This document shows, piece by piece, positions 1 to 9,280 of a DNA stretch of 52,484 bases. The position numbers were made by a program, and so were the translations under genes. Source of the DNA: Desulfotomaculum sp. (lineage in GTDB: Bacteria; Bacillota; Desulfotomaculia; Desulfotomaculales; Nap2-2B); assembly GCA_003513005.1 (NCBI GenBank), contig DOTD01000039.1, positions 1-52,484 on the forward strand, read 5' to 3'. The notes below the pieces were generated by a model that was not told where the DNA came from, searched no databases, and saw nothing but the letters and a program-made list of their open reading frames with translations. Every line of letters begins with the position of its first letter. The first letter of the stretch is position 1.

Positions 1-27
1 AGGAGAACTCACTAAAGTAGAATAAAA

Positions 28-47
28 CGGCGCTTTTCGAAGCGCCG
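28..47 (-). terminator. Intrinsic terminator downstream of ylmC
   Basis: Perfect 8-bp GC-rich stem (CGGCGCTT / AAGCGCCG) with a 4-base loop. Read on the minus strand it is followed by TTTTATTCTA. It lies 19 bases beyond the ylmC stop codon. Confidence 0.85.
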
Positions 48-65
48 GGATTGTATGCCGCACAG

Positions 66-308
66 TCATACCGTCCAATCGTGCATCTCAATTAAAACAG
101 CGTCCTTGCCGAGTTTCTTTACTGCTCCCCAGGGAACAATAAAATCTTTTCTGCTCGAAAAAAGCCAGAAACGGCGCGAGCCCTGCAGGATTATTGCTTC
201 AATCGTCCCTTTCTCAACATCTATATGAATATCTTTCACCGGCCCCAGTTTCGAACCGTCAACAACATTCACTATATCACGCTTGTTCAAATCCGACACC
301 TTAAACAA
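66..308 (-). CDS. ylmC: YlmC/YmxH family PRC-barrel sporulation protein
   Basis: An 80-residue protein consisting of one PRC-barrel-like fold: the KVSDLNKRDIVNV opening, the GxxLGxVxDIxID pattern, and the IPWGxVKKLGxDxVLIE ending (here VPWGAVKKLGKDAVLIE). This is the YlmC/YmxH family found in spore-forming Firmicutes; its biochemical role is not firmly established. The start is TTG at 308, placed by the SD AGGAGGTG seven bases upstream. It is followed by an intrinsic terminator at 28-47. The upstream gene on the same strand is the DUF421 membrane protein, 79 bases away. Family assignment is secure from sequence; the link to sporulation is family knowledge. Confidence 0.88.
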   Translation of the reverse strand: MFKVSDLNKRDIVNVVDGSKLGPVKDIHIDVEKGTIEAIILQGSRRFWLFSSRKDFIVPWGAVKKLGKDAVLIEMHDWTV

Positions 309-387
309 TGTTTTTCACCTCCTGTGCCCCTATCATATGCGAACAGGCAGAAAAGGTGATAACATCAACGGGAAAAATCACACCTTG

Positions 388-1125
388 TTATTGGGGCATC
401 TCACCCGGAAGTTTATCGGTTATATCAGTAACATTTCCCAGGTCATCCTGTTTCTTGTCGATATACAGCTGGCCCTTTGCATCAAGGCTGGCATAAAATA
501 CTTCCTTGACAGACTTGATACCCTGTTTTTCAAGTTCTTTGTACAACCATTCCTCGGTAAGATTGTTTTGCTTTAAATTCTGCATGATAACTATCCCGTC
601 CGAGATCATTTCGGAAGGCACTCCTTCATAAGTTGTGGAAAGCTGCAGGTCGTGAGGTGTAACAGGACGTTTCTGGCTTTTAAGAAGCACACTCAGCTTT
701 CCGTTAGGCTCAGAAATGGCAAATTCAACATCAGCTATATTAAAAACATTTTTATCCCTTAACTGCATCATTAAATCATCAACGTGGTAAATTAGCTTCT
801 TCATATTATCCTCAAGTATTTTACCATTGTGAACCAGTACAACAGGTTCTCCCTCAATAATTTTTCTCGCCGGCCGATATTTTAAAGCAAGGGTTTCGGC
901 GCCAAGTGTAAAAAGGCCGATTAAGACAAGCCCAAAAAAAAGCGGCCACCCGCTTTCATTAAGGCTCGTAACCATGTTTGCGGCAATCGAACCGATTAAG
1001 ATAGCATTTACAAAGTCACTGATGGTTAACTGCCCCACTTGAGAATTTCCTATCGCGCGGGAAATAATAATCACGGTAATGAACGCGCCCATGCCCCTGA
1101 CCAAAATATCCAAAAAAGGATTCAT
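388..1125 (-). CDS. DUF421 (YetF/YrbG-like) membrane protein
   Basis: A 245-residue protein. The N-terminal ~75 residues hold three hydrophobic segments (around 8-25, 38-52 and 58-80), followed by a cytoplasmic domain with the RPARKIIEGEPVVLVHNGKI stretch and the pattern LRDKNVFNIADVEFAISEPNGKLSVL, diagnostic of DUF421/YetF. These proteins are widespread in spore formers and some act in spore or germination biology; the molecular function is unknown. The start is ATG behind GGGGTGG. The C-terminus after about residue 215 is charged and poorly conserved. The next gene upstream is galU, same strand, 167 bases away, with no clear operon link. Confidence 0.85.
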   Translation of the reverse strand: MNPFLDILVRGMGAFITVIIISRAIGNSQVGQLTISDFVNAILIGSIAANMVTSLNESGWPLFFGLVLIGLFTLGAETLALKYRPARKIIEGEPVVLVHNGKILEDNMKKLIYHVDDLMMQLRDKNVFNIADVEFAISEPNGKLSVLLKSQKRPVTPHDLQLSTTYEGVPSEMISDGIVIMQNLKQNNLTEEWLYKELEKQGIKSVKEVFYASLDAKGQLYIDKKQDDLGNVTDITDKLPGEMPQ

Positions 1126-1292
1126 AATCCACCACCCCTGCGGATATAATGATCTTAGTTTAACAGCAGATAATTGAATTATACGTTGTAAATGAAATGG
1201 AAGGGAGGATTTTTAAACATTGTTAAAGAAAGGGAGACTGCTTTTACAACTGAATCAAAAGAAGCTAATGTTGATCGCTTATCTTCAGCAAA

Positions 1293-2165
1293 TCAACCCA
1301 GAGTACTTACAAGCTGTTTCAGATACGACTCAAAATCCTTGCCCAGTTCAGGATAATCCAGGGCGAATTCTACCGTTGCCATTAGGTAGCCAAGTTTGTC
1401 GCCAACGTCATAACGGCGTCCCTCGAAGTTGATTCCATATAGAGGCTCTTCTTTAGACAAAACCTTTAAAGCGTCAGTAAGCTGAATTTCCCCGCCCTGA
1501 CCCGGGGGTGTATTTTCAAGTATGGGAAAAATAGAAGGGCTAATTACATAACGGCCCATAATAGCCAACCTGGAGGGAGCTTGATCAACAGGAGGCTTTT
1601 CTACCAAATCGCGGATATAGTAAACACCTTCACGCAAAAAATCAGCATCCAGGATTCCGTATTTGTTTACCTCCGCCGCGGGCACTTCCTTAACCGCAAG
1701 AACGGTGCTTTGGACTTCGTCATAAAGTTCAAGCAACTGCTTCAAACACGGTTTTTCACTTCTGACCAGATCGTCTCCCAAAAGGACTGCAAAAGGCTCG
1801 TCTCCAACAAACCTGCGTGCGCAATAAATAGCGTGTCCAAGTCCGCGCGGTTCCTTTTGGCGGACATAATGCAGGTCGGCGATCTCACTGATCTCCCTGA
1901 CCAGGTTTAAAAGAGCAACTTTCCCTTTTTCCTGTAGGTGTTCCTCAAGTAACTGCGATTTATCGAAATGATCCTCAATAGACTTCTTCCCCTGGCCGGT
2001 AACAATAAGAATGTTTTCAATGCCTGATTCGACCGCTTCTTCCACTATGTACTGGATAACCGGTTTATCCACTACGGGCAGCATCTCTTTTGGCTGCGCT
2101 TTAGTAGCGGGTAAAAAACGGACTCCCAAACCGGCAGCCGGAATAACAGCCTTGGTAACGCGCAA
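1293..2165 (-). CDS. galU: UTP--glucose-1-phosphate uridylyltransferase
   Basis: A 290-residue protein, the normal length for bacterial GalU. It makes UDP-glucose from UTP and glucose-1-phosphate for surface polysaccharides and glycolipids. The nucleotidyltransferase signature is near the N-terminus (AVIPAAGLGVRFLPATKAQPKEML), followed by DKPVIQYIVEEA, the LGDDL metal/nucleotide motif near residue 130, and the VEKP motif. The start is TTG at 2165 behind AGAGGTG. It lies 19 bases downstream of the TagO/WecA-type gene, so the two are probably co-transcribed and serve envelope polymer synthesis. Confidence 0.95.
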   Translation of the reverse strand: MRVTKAVIPAAGLGVRFLPATKAQPKEMLPVVDKPVIQYIVEEAVESGIENILIVTGQGKKSIEDHFDKSQLLEEHLQEKGKVALLNLVREISEIADLHYVRQKEPRGLGHAIYCARRFVGDEPFAVLLGDDLVRSEKPCLKQLLELYDEVQSTVLAVKEVPAAEVNKYGILDADFLREGVYYIRDLVEKPPVDQAPSRLAIMGRYVISPSIFPILENTPPGQGGEIQLTDALKVLSKEEPLYGINFEGRRYDVGDKLGYLMATVEFALDYPELGKDFESYLKQLVSTLG

Positions 2166-2184
2166 TATCTACACCTCTTATACT

Positions 2185-3258
2185 CTAAAGATGCTGGGAG
2201 GAACTTCGTGAAGCGGTTCGGCTTGTCCTTTTGGAGACGCTGAACAGGCCAATTTTACCGGAAAGAATTATAACCAGACCAGCTAGAATAACCAGAAGAA
2301 CCATTGCCTGATCTGATGTAACCATATTTAATACTACGGCGCTTACTCCCAATAAGAAGCTTATTCCGTAAATAACCGCTACTGTCTGACGATGATTAAA
2401 ACCTAAACTCATCAACTTATGGTGAATATGCTCCCTGTCTGCCTGAAAAATTGGTTTGCGAAGATGGTAACGCCGGAAAACGGCCAGCAGGACATCAAAC
2501 AGCGGAATGCCAAGAATCACAAGAGGAATAAAAACTGACACAGCCGTAGCGCTTTTTGTTAAACCTAAAACTGAAACTGCGGAAAGAGTAAAACCGAGGA
2601 GCATAGATCCGGTATCTCCGAGAAAGATGCTTGCCGGGTATATATTATGCCGCAGAAAACCAACAATCGCCGCTGCTAAAATAATAGCGAGCATAATAAT
2701 TTCCTGCTGACCGGCGACGCCAAAAAACTTCCACTGTGTCCATCCCACCGCTGCTATAGTAAGCGCCGCAATGCAGGAAACCCCTCCAGCCAAACCGTCC
2801 AAACCGTCGATCAGGTTAATAGCGTTAGTTACCGCTACCACCCAGAATATTGTAATGGGGATTCCCCACCAACCAAGTACGATACTATGTCCGTTAAAAG
2901 GATTAGTCACAAAACCTATCTGGATATTAAATAAAATAAGTGAATAAGCTGCTAAAATCTGTCCTCCGAGCTTTACCCACGGAGAAAGTCCCTTAATATC
3001 GTCTATCACCCCGATTAATACAATCAAAGAAACCCCTGTAACCAGGCCGAAGACAGGACCGACAGGCATTGTCAGAAGCAACGGAATTACAAAAGCCACG
3101 TAAATTGCCAGTCCGCCCAGGCGGGGCATTACGTGCTGGTGAACCTTGCGTGGATTGGGCAGATCAACCGCTCCCCAAGCAAAAGCCAACTTCCTTACTG
3201 CAGGAGTAATCAATAATGCAATAAAAAACGCTAAAATAGGAGCTAACAGTTTTTCCAC
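2185..3258 (-). CDS. TagO/WecA-type undecaprenyl-phosphate sugar-1-phosphate transferase
   Basis: A polytopic membrane enzyme of about 357 residues in the MraY/WecA superfamily. It should load a sugar-1-phosphate (GlcNAc-1-P in TagO and WecA) onto undecaprenyl phosphate, starting wall teichoic acid or another envelope glycan. Visible motifs: DDIKGLSP (catalytic Asp loop), NAINLIDGLDGLAGG, FLGDTGSM, and AxREHIHHKL with the HIHH signature that separates WecA/TagO from MraY. About ten hydrophobic segments are present. I chose GTG at 3258 (SD GGAG six bases upstream) over TTG at 3270, which has no SD. galU follows 19 bases downstream. The exact sugar cannot be told from sequence. Confidence 0.9.
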   Translation of the reverse strand: MEKLLAPILAFFIALLITPAVRKLAFAWGAVDLPNPRKVHQHVMPRLGGLAIYVAFVIPLLLTMPVGPVFGLVTGVSLIVLIGVIDDIKGLSPWVKLGGQILAAYSLILFNIQIGFVTNPFNGHSIVLGWWGIPITIFWVVAVTNAINLIDGLDGLAGGVSCIAALTIAAVGWTQWKFFGVAGQQEIIMLAIILAAAIVGFLRHNIYPASIFLGDTGSMLLGFTLSAVSVLGLTKSATAVSVFIPLVILGIPLFDVLLAVFRRYHLRKPIFQADREHIHHKLMSLGFNHRQTVAVIYGISFLLGVSAVVLNMVTSDQAMVLLVILAGLVIILSGKIGLFSVSKRTSRTASRSSSQHL

Positions 3259-3390
3259 TTTTATCTCCAAAAATCAAAAGTAAAAATATCCTATCTATTC
3301 TACCATTTGACTAATCTTTCAACAAACACAAGGAATTGACCTTGTATGCAATAATACTGCTGAAAAAAAGCCAAGGGACAAGCCTGCTTA

Positions 3391-3420
3391 ATTATTCGCT
3401 GTTATTCGCCCTTATTCGCT
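3391..3420. repeat. Three 10-bp direct repeats
   Basis: Three consecutive decamers sharing TTATTCG (ATTATTCGCT, GTTATTCGCC, CTTATTCGCT) in the intergenic region upstream of the subtilase gene. Confidence 0.8.
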
Positions 3421-3509
3421 ATTTCACGTGTTATCACTCTTTCCTATTTGGATGTTTATTGTTCTCGGGATCATAGCCGCCATGACCGTCGCGCTATTTT
3501 TATCACCTC

Positions 3510-3549
3510 AATAGATTACTTCATTAGATAATAGATTACTTCATTAGAT
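3510..3549. repeat. Perfect 20-bp tandem duplication
   Basis: The 20-base unit AATAGATTACTTCATTAGAT occurs twice back to back without mismatch. It is AT-rich and intergenic. Together with 3391-3420 and 3721-3750 it makes 3259-3895 (637 bases without a convincing gene) a slippage-prone spacer. The region also contains the SD of the subtilase gene at 3879-3885; I saw no clear sigma-A promoter in it. Confidence 0.9.
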
Positions 3550-3720
3550 TAATTCAATGCAGATAAGGACATTTCCTTTCACTTTATTTGAAAAAAACAC
3601 TAATTACATAGTGGAGATATTTCAATCGTCAATCCCTTGATTAACGCCAAATTGGTCTCTATAACGAAGAAGTTTTGGATTTTGAAATGCCAAATTCACC
3701 AATTTATCAACTTTTTCAAA

Positions 3721-3750
3721 CAGAATATCTCTATTCAGAATATCTCTATT
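3721..3750. repeat. Perfect 15-bp tandem duplication
   Basis: CAGAATATCTCTATT is repeated exactly twice, about 150 bases upstream of the subtilase start. Confidence 0.9.
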
Positions 3751-3895
3751 ATAACAGATTTATATCCACCATGCAATTAACGTTTTATTTGAAAAATACT
3801 CGAAAAATGCATTATTTACTTTTTCTAACAGCTTCTTGCCTGCATTATCCTAAACAAGTCAATAACTGGTACGACTCCAAGGAGGAATAAAAACT

Positions 3896-6800
3896 TTGTT
3901 GTCGAATTTCTTTAAAGTCTATCATGGTACGGCAGGTAAAAAAATGAACTTGTTTCCGTTAATTCAAAAAAAAATACGTTCTTTTTTCTTTTCAACGCTT
4001 CCATTAAGCTTATTAATCTGCGCTGTGTCTGTTTGCCTTAATCCCCTGCTTCACCTGAGTGAAATTTGTAAAACAGCCCCGGTCCAATCTGGGATTTCCT
4101 TTCTGAATGACCGCTCGGCGGCAATTATTGGCGCAGAACCACTGGCAACGCGTGACTTTGTCTGCCCGGAGGGGCTTACCGGGAAAGGACAGATCATTGC
4201 CCTTGCCGACAGCGGCCTGGGTAATGGCCAGATGAACAATCCTCATCCGGATCTGAAAAGCCAGACCGGGCAGTATCCCAAAGTAGTCATGCTCAAATCT
4301 TATACTGACAGGAAAGAAACTGACGACCCAAACGGTCATGGTACACATATGGCATCTACTGCAGCCGGAACCGGCGCCGCTTCTAATGGAAAATACAGGG
4401 GCATAGCGCCGGAAGCAAGTATTTATTTTCAATGCATTCTAAATTCTGAGGGAGAAGCTTCCCCACCGCTGAACATCGATAGACTTTTTCAGCCTGCCTA
4501 TGACGCGTCGGCAAGGATCCATATCAACGGATGGGGTGGAAAAAACAATGCCTATTTGTACAGCGCTTCTCAGATAGACGCATATATCCGAAAACATCCT
4601 GATTTTCTGGTTATTTTCGGCGCCGGCAACGACGGACCAAACAGCGGAACTCTCACACAACAGGCAAACAGTAAGAATTCCCTGGTCATAGGAGCAAGTG
4701 AAGGAGCAAGACCAGCATTTGGGCCAGGCGAGGATAACGCAACTCAGTTAGCCAGTTTTTCAAGCCGCGGTCCAACTTCCGACGGACGCTTAAAACCAGA
4801 TCTGGTCGCCCCGGGCTCGGGGATCATTTCTGCTGCGGCGCCTCTTATAAAAAGCAACTTTATCACAAACACGGCTTATACAAAGATGCAAGGAACAAGT
4901 ATGGCAGCCGCTGTAGCAGGGGGAGCGGCGGCTTTACTGCGTGAATTTTTCCTGAAAGAGTTCAATCTTCGTTATCCATCCGCTGCGTTAATGAAAGCGG
5001 CGCTGGTCAACGGAGCGCAGCCATTACCGGACAATACCGGAGCAGGCTTCGGAAAGCTGGATATCTGCAATACTGTTCTGGCTCTAAAAGAAAAATCTTT
5101 TCTTTTCGATGATGAACAAAATCCCCTCCGACAGGGTCAAGTCAGAACTTATGACTACACTGTTACTGATGAAGGCGAACCATTTGTGGCAACCCTTGCC
5201 TGGACGGATCCGGAAGCTGTTCCAGGCGCCGCTGCCGCTCTTGTAAATGATTTAGATCTTACAGTAACCGGGCCTGACGGTGAGGTTTGTTTCGGAAACG
5301 ACAGCTTTAATAAAGGTTATAAAGGTCTTAAAGATAACAAGAATAATATTGAGCAGGTGTTTGTTTCAGCGCCAAAACCGGGTATTTATAAAATTGAAGT
5401 AAAAGCCAGCAAGCTTACCCGGGAGATAAAAGCCCGGAAAGCGCCTGCGCAAGATTTTTCCATAGTTTACGGCCAGCCTCTGAAAACGGACATAGTTGAT
5501 CAGATTAATCAAAAATCAAATACAATAACACTTGTCAGCGGGGAGAAGATACCTATTCCTGCAGCGGGAAAAATTTCACTGGGCGGACCGGATTTAACAC
5601 AATGGAGTCCACAAAATATTTATCCCGGTGAAAATGCCTATCTTGGCCTTCAGGAAAATCACCTGTATTTAAGCGGTATAATCTGGAGGAACAAATCAAC
5701 AGAACCTTTAACGTTATCAAGCGGGACTCTTTGGCTTGAAATGAACGCCTCAAAACAAGAAGGAGGATATTACCTTCACCCTGGCTCAATTATTTCAGTT
5801 AACGGGCAGAAAACAACTAATCTTAACTCAATTCCTGGTGGTGTTGAAGTTTTTGCCTCGGTCAATCCTACCTCTCAAACAATCTGGTGGATAAAGACCG
5901 ATTATTTTACAAAAGAAGGAATCCTGAACGAAATAGATACAGATAAAAAACAGGTTTACATTTTTAAACAGCAGCAGCCCTATTTACTGGCCGATGATGT
6001 ATTTTTTTCCTTTACCGATTCAATGGTTAAGGGCAGCCGCGAGGATCTTCCTTTTGGCGCCCCGGCTCTTCGAAATCTTGAACAACTGGCGCCGGGTATG
6101 TCAGTCCGGTTAATCGGCGCGCCGTCGGATGGCAAAGTGGGCTATATAGCCGCCAACCGTTCTCTGGTCACTGGGCAGTGTCAATATATTGATCCTGTCA
6201 ATGACGAACTGATTCTCCTGGGAGGTAAAAAATACCAGGTGATTGATAACGCGCCGGTCACCATTGATAACAAACCTTCCAACTTTAGCGAGCTAAAGCC
6301 TGGTTACCACCTTACACTTGTTATGGCTGATCAGACAGTAATTTCGGTAATAGCTAATTCACTGGTTTGTTATGGTAAGATAGTTTTCTACAGCGATCTG
6401 GAAAATAGACTTTATATTCTCGATTACCAGAACCACCTGCGTACCTTTAATCATTCAGAACAGATACAGGTATTCCGTTGGCAGCAAGCAAGCAGCCTGA
6501 ACTCACTGCTTCCGGGAGAATATGTCCGCCTTGCCCTTGACTCTACTGGGCAGTCAGTTTATCGCCTGGATGCAGCTGATACATTGAAAGAGGAAAAGGG
6601 AACCCTTTCTTCATTTAACAGGGACACCGGACTGACCGAATTTTCGCCCGGCGACCAGGCGTTTATTTCATCACGCACTATGGTAATTAAAAACGGATAT
6701 CCGGTTATGATGAATGACGTCTTACCCGGTGAACAGGTTACCTATACTCTTCTAAAGGTACCCAAAAGTGATGACAGCATTATCTCCTGTCTCAAAGCAA

Positions 6801-7537
6801 CTACCGAAAATAAACCACCCCGACTGCAGATTTCCTGTCAACGGGAAGGGAAGAATATAAACCTGAGTGGTTCTACAAACGGAGATTGCGTTTATTTCTA
6901 TCTGGGCCTTGAAAAATCGATAGAAATACTGCCGGAATCTGACGGCCGTTTTAGTATTTCCTTAAGTCAACCGGATGTTAAATCTGTTCAGGCAGTGGCA
7001 GTAGATCGCCTGTCGGGGGGAGTAGCCGGAATGTATATCAATGTTCCGGAATTTTTCAATGATATCAGCGGCAATACTTTTGAAAAAGAAATAACTTCTC
7101 TTGCTTCAAAAGGGCTGCTGACCGGATATCCGGATAAAAGCTATAAGCCCGGTAAAAATGTTACCAGAGGCGAATATATCGCCATGTTAATCAGACTGAT
7201 TGGGCTAACAGAAACAGAACAGACACCTGACACCCGGGCTTCTTCCTGGGCAAAACAGACGTTAAACATTGCACTGCAGTACAAACTGATCAGCGGCGGA
7301 TTACCCGACCTGGATCTCTACATCAGCCAGCCGCTCTCTTTGAAAGAAGCAGAATCACTTCTGACGACAGCTCTGAAAAAAAATAAAGACCGCTTTAACC
7401 TTGATGCACAAGGGATAGATTCCCTCGTAGCCGGCTTTAGCGAGTCGCTGTTAGAAAAGAATGCGCCGCAGAATTATATTACAAGGTGTGAAGCCGCTTA
7501 CCTTATCTGGCAGACGGCTAAGCTATTAAAAAATTAA
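3896..7537 (+). CDS. Secreted S8 (subtilisin-like) protease with SLH surface-anchor domains
   Basis: A 1213-residue exoenzyme. A signal peptide is visible (basic KKIRS, then a hydrophobic run to about residue 50). The S8 domain covers about 75-400 with the full catalytic set: D105 (ADSG), H148 (GHGTH), N245 (GAGNDG) and S335 (GTSMA). A P-domain/PPC-like beta region follows (YDYTVTDEGEPFVATLAWTD), then about 500 residues of beta-rich, poorly recognised sequence. One good SLH domain lies at about 1055-1105 (SKGLLTGYPDKSYKP...TRGEYIAMLIRL), with two degenerate SLH repeats to the C-terminus. SLH domains bind pyruvylated secondary cell-wall polymer, so the protease should be displayed on the surface. 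The SD is AAGGAGG, ten bases before TTG at 3896; ATG at 3947 is an alternative start. Substrate unknown. Confidence 0.9.
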   Translation: MLSNFFKVYHGTAGKKMNLFPLIQKKIRSFFFSTLPLSLLICAVSVCLNPLLHLSEICKTAPVQSGISFLNDRSAAIIGAEPLATRDFVCPEGLTGKGQIIALADSGLGNGQMNNPHPDLKSQTGQYPKVVMLKSYTDRKETDDPNGHGTHMASTAAGTGAASNGKYRGIAPEASIYFQCILNSEGEASPPLNIDRLFQPAYDASARIHINGWGGKNNAYLYSASQIDAYIRKHPDFLVIFGAGNDGPNSGTLTQQANSKNSLVIGASEGARPAFGPGEDNATQLASFSSRGPTSDGRLKPDLVAPGSGIISAAAPLIKSNFITNTAYTKMQGTSMAAAVAGGAAALLREFFLKEFNLRYPSAALMKAALVNGAQPLPDNTGAGFGKLDICNTVLALKEKSFLFDDEQNPLRQGQVRTYDYTVTDEGEPFVATLAWTDPEAVPGAAAALVNDLDLTVTGPDGEVCFGNDSFNKGYKGLKDNKNNIEQVFVSAPKPGIYKIEVKASKLTREIKARKAPAQDFSIVYGQPLKTDIVDQINQKSNTITLVSGEKIPIPAAGKISLGGPDLTQWSPQNIYPGENAYLGLQENHLYLSGIIWRNKSTEPLTLSSGTLWLEMNASKQEGGYYLHPGSIISVNGQKTTNLNSIPGGVEVFASVNPTSQTIWWIKTDYFTKEGILNEIDTDKKQVYIFKQQQPYLLADDVFFSFTDSMVKGSREDLPFGAPALRNLEQLAPGMSVRLIGAPSDGKVGYIAANRSLVTGQCQYIDPVNDELILLGGKKYQVIDNAPVTIDNKPSNFSELKPGYHLTLVMADQTVISVIANSLVCYGKIVFYSDLENRLYILDYQNHLRTFNHSEQIQVFRWQQASSLNSLLPGEYVRLALDSTGQSVYRLDAADTLKEEKGTLSSFNRDTGLTEFSPGDQAFISSRTMVIKNGYPVMMNDVLPGEQVTYTLLKVPKSDDSIISCLKATTENKPPRLQISCQREGKNINLSGSTNGDCVYFYLGLEKSIEILPESDGRFSISLSQPDVKSVQAVAVDRLSGGVAGMYINVPEFFNDISGNTFEKEITSLASKGLLTGYPDKSYKPGKNVTRGEYIAMLIRLIGLTETEQTPDTRASSWAKQTLNIALQYKLISGGLPDLDLYISQPLSLKEAESLLTTALKKNKDRFNLDAQGIDSLVAGFSESLLEKNAPQNYITRCEAAYLIWQTAKLLKN

Positions 7538-8610
7538 TTTTGGAGCCAGACGATAAATACTACCTGTTCCTGGGTTTCCTTATCCATTAGGGTCAGTTCG
7601 GATTCTACCGCTTTTATTTCTGCGTCCAGTTGCTTTGTTTGCTGGCCATTAGAATTATCTTTCTGGGCAAGCAGGCTGTGATATCTTTCCAATTTGCCCG
7701 AGAACTCACCTGTTACATCCCGTATATTTCTGTCCTTTTCAAGAGTATCGCCAAGTCCGGAAATAAAATCGCTGAATTCATCAGCGCTTGCTTTTGGCGC
7801 TCCAAAACGGAATATGTCTATAGTCCGGCCATCATCCAACGGAATCTCATTTTCTACCGAATAAGAAATGCCGCCTGTCTTTGCCCAGGCAAGCACCCTG
7901 TCAGTAGCGCTATTGATATCGGTAACTTTAATCTTCCAGAGAATACATTCTATTGAACGGGGAACATTCAAAAATACCCTTGGCTCAGTTGTTGTTTGTT
8001 GGACCGCTGCCTGATGTGGCGTTTTTTGTTCTGCCGTCGCTTGTTTTGCGGATACATTATCCGTGGTTTGTCCAGATTCCGGATCCGTGGTTTGTCCAGA
8101 TTCCGGAAGATTATTTTGTTGAGGTTGATTAGATTCGTTTCCAGTCGGTGATGCTATTTGTGTTTCTGGAACTTGTACAGGAACTTCGACAGCGGGTTGA
8201 TTTAAAGGAGGTGTATGTTTAACAATGAAAGCTGGATTTCCGGAAATATTCAGCACCCCTAATCTGGCTGCTACTCCCATCGAACCGCCAATCAGCAAAA
8301 CAGCGGCGGCGGCCGCGGCAAGGCTTCTTTTCCATGCCTGAGACCACCGGAAGCGGAGGTTAAACGCGGGAGAATATACTTCTCCCTGGTTGGCGCTTTC
8401 CGAACGCAGTCTGTTTATTACCTGTGCGGCAAGTCCGTCAGGCGCTTTTACAGGACTGTTCATTTCACGCAACGCTTTGCTGATTGCATTGAAATGCTCG
8501 GCTTCCATAGCACATCCGCTGCAAACTGCCAAATGATCGGACAAGGCGCGATGCTCATTAAACAACGGCTCATCTGACACTAAAATGCTTTTTGCTTTTC
8601 GGCAGTTCAT
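7534..8610 (-). CDS. Membrane anti-sigma factor (zinc-finger type) with DUF4349-like extracellular domain
   Basis: A 358-residue protein encoded just behind the ECF sigma gene (3-base gap, SD GAGGTG inside the sigma gene's end), which marks it as the cognate anti-sigma factor. Residues 1-40 carry the zf-HC2/ZAS signature, with HxxxCxxC as HLAVCSGC. One membrane helix lies at about 97-118 (AAAAAVLLIGGSMGVAARLGV). A low-complexity Pro/Gln/Thr linker includes an exact 24-bp tandem repeat at 8060-8107 encoding two copies of PESGQTTD. The last ~150 residues resemble DUF4349, with a coiled coil near the end. It presumably holds the sigma factor at the membrane until an envelope signal arrives. Its end overlaps the subtilase gene end by four bases, convergently. 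Confidence 0.85.
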   Translation of the reverse strand: MNCRKAKSILVSDEPLFNEHRALSDHLAVCSGCAMEAEHFNAISKALREMNSPVKAPDGLAAQVINRLRSESANQGEVYSPAFNLRFRWSQAWKRSLAAAAAAVLLIGGSMGVAARLGVLNISGNPAFIVKHTPPLNQPAVEVPVQVPETQIASPTGNESNQPQQNNLPESGQTTDPESGQTTDNVSAKQATAEQKTPHQAAVQQTTTEPRVFLNVPRSIECILWKIKVTDINSATDRVLAWAKTGGISYSVENEIPLDDGRTIDIFRFGAPKASADEFSDFISGLGDTLEKDRNIRDVTGEFSGKLERYHSLLAQKDNSNGQQTKQLDAEIKAVESELTLMDKETQEQVVFIVWLQN

Positions 8611-8613
8611 TTA

Positions 8614-9237
8614 CTACACCTCTTCTGTAACCCGGTTTTTACGGGTTCCAGGAATAACATAACCCGATTCCTTGGCCAACTTGATTACCTGCTGTTTTAA
8701 AACCTGCCTGGCCCTGTTTAAACGGGATTTAACGGTGCCAAGAGAACAGTTCATAATCAGTGACATTTCTTCATATGAATAACCTTCTATTTCCCGAAGA
8801 ATTACCACTGCCTGGTATTCCCGGGAAAGCTCACCCAGCGCTCTTCTTACAAGGCCGTTAAATTCTTTGCTTTCAAGACTTTGCTCAGGATCACCGTCTG
8901 TAGCAGCCAAATCACGGTAAACCTCATTTTCTCCGTCTGAAATTGGCTCGTTTAAGGATACTGCGTTTTGTATACTCCTCTTACGTTTCGTATTTAACCA
9001 CATATTTACGGTTATCTTGTGCAACCAGGTACCGAAATCAGCTTCGTTCCGGAAACCCTTTAAAGAATAATAAGCTTTTATGAAAACCTCCTGGGTAAGA
9101 TCCTGGGCATCCGCATAACTGTTTGTCAACTGGTAACTCAGGGTATAAACCCTGCCCTGATATATGTTGATTAACTGCTCAAAAGCAGACAGGTCATTTT
9201 CTAAGGATTTTTCAACAAGCTGTTTAACGGCTTCCAA
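8614..9237 (-). CDS. ECF-type RNA polymerase sigma factor (RpoE/SigW-like)
   Basis: A 207-residue sigma-70 family protein with only regions 2 and 4. Region 2 is seen in SYADAQDLTQEVFIKAYYSLKGF and the adjacent FGTWLHKITVN. Region 4 is a helix-turn-helix with REIEGYSYEEMSLIMNCSLGTVKSRLNRAR. It should direct RNA polymerase to envelope-stress type promoters. The start is TTG at 9237 with SD GGAG upstream. It forms an operon with the membrane anti-sigma factor downstream. An upstream GGAACTT-N16-GTCTAA site (9281-9309) indicates autoregulation. Confidence 0.95.
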   Translation of the reverse strand: MEAVKQLVEKSLENDLSAFEQLINIYQGRVYTLSYQLTNSYADAQDLTQEVFIKAYYSLKGFRNEADFGTWLHKITVNMWLNTKRKRSIQNAVSLNEPISDGENEVYRDLAATDGDPEQSLESKEFNGLVRRALGELSREYQAVVILREIEGYSYEEMSLIMNCSLGTVKSRLNRARQVLKQQVIKLAKESGYVIPGTRKNRVTEEV

Positions 9238-9280
9238 AGGATAACACTCCTGCCGGAGCCGGAAACTTCACTTTACCTTA

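Noticed and set aside
309..387. Imperfect hairpin (AAGGTG/CACCTT) downstream of the DUF421 gene
   Set aside because: Bulged stem, 16-base loop and a short T-run; not convincing as a terminator.
1220..1432. 70-codon plus-strand frame overlapping the galU end
   Set aside because: Antisense to galU for most of its length; a start motif is present upstream (GGGAGG) but the product has no recognisable features.
3428..3514. Short hydrophobic frame (GTG start, about 28 codons, one membrane-like segment MFIVLGIIAAMTVALFL) upstream of the subtilase
   Set aside because: It looks like a small membrane protein but has no SD at GTG 3428 or at the internal ATG 3452, and the region is repeat-rich. Not enough support to call a gene.
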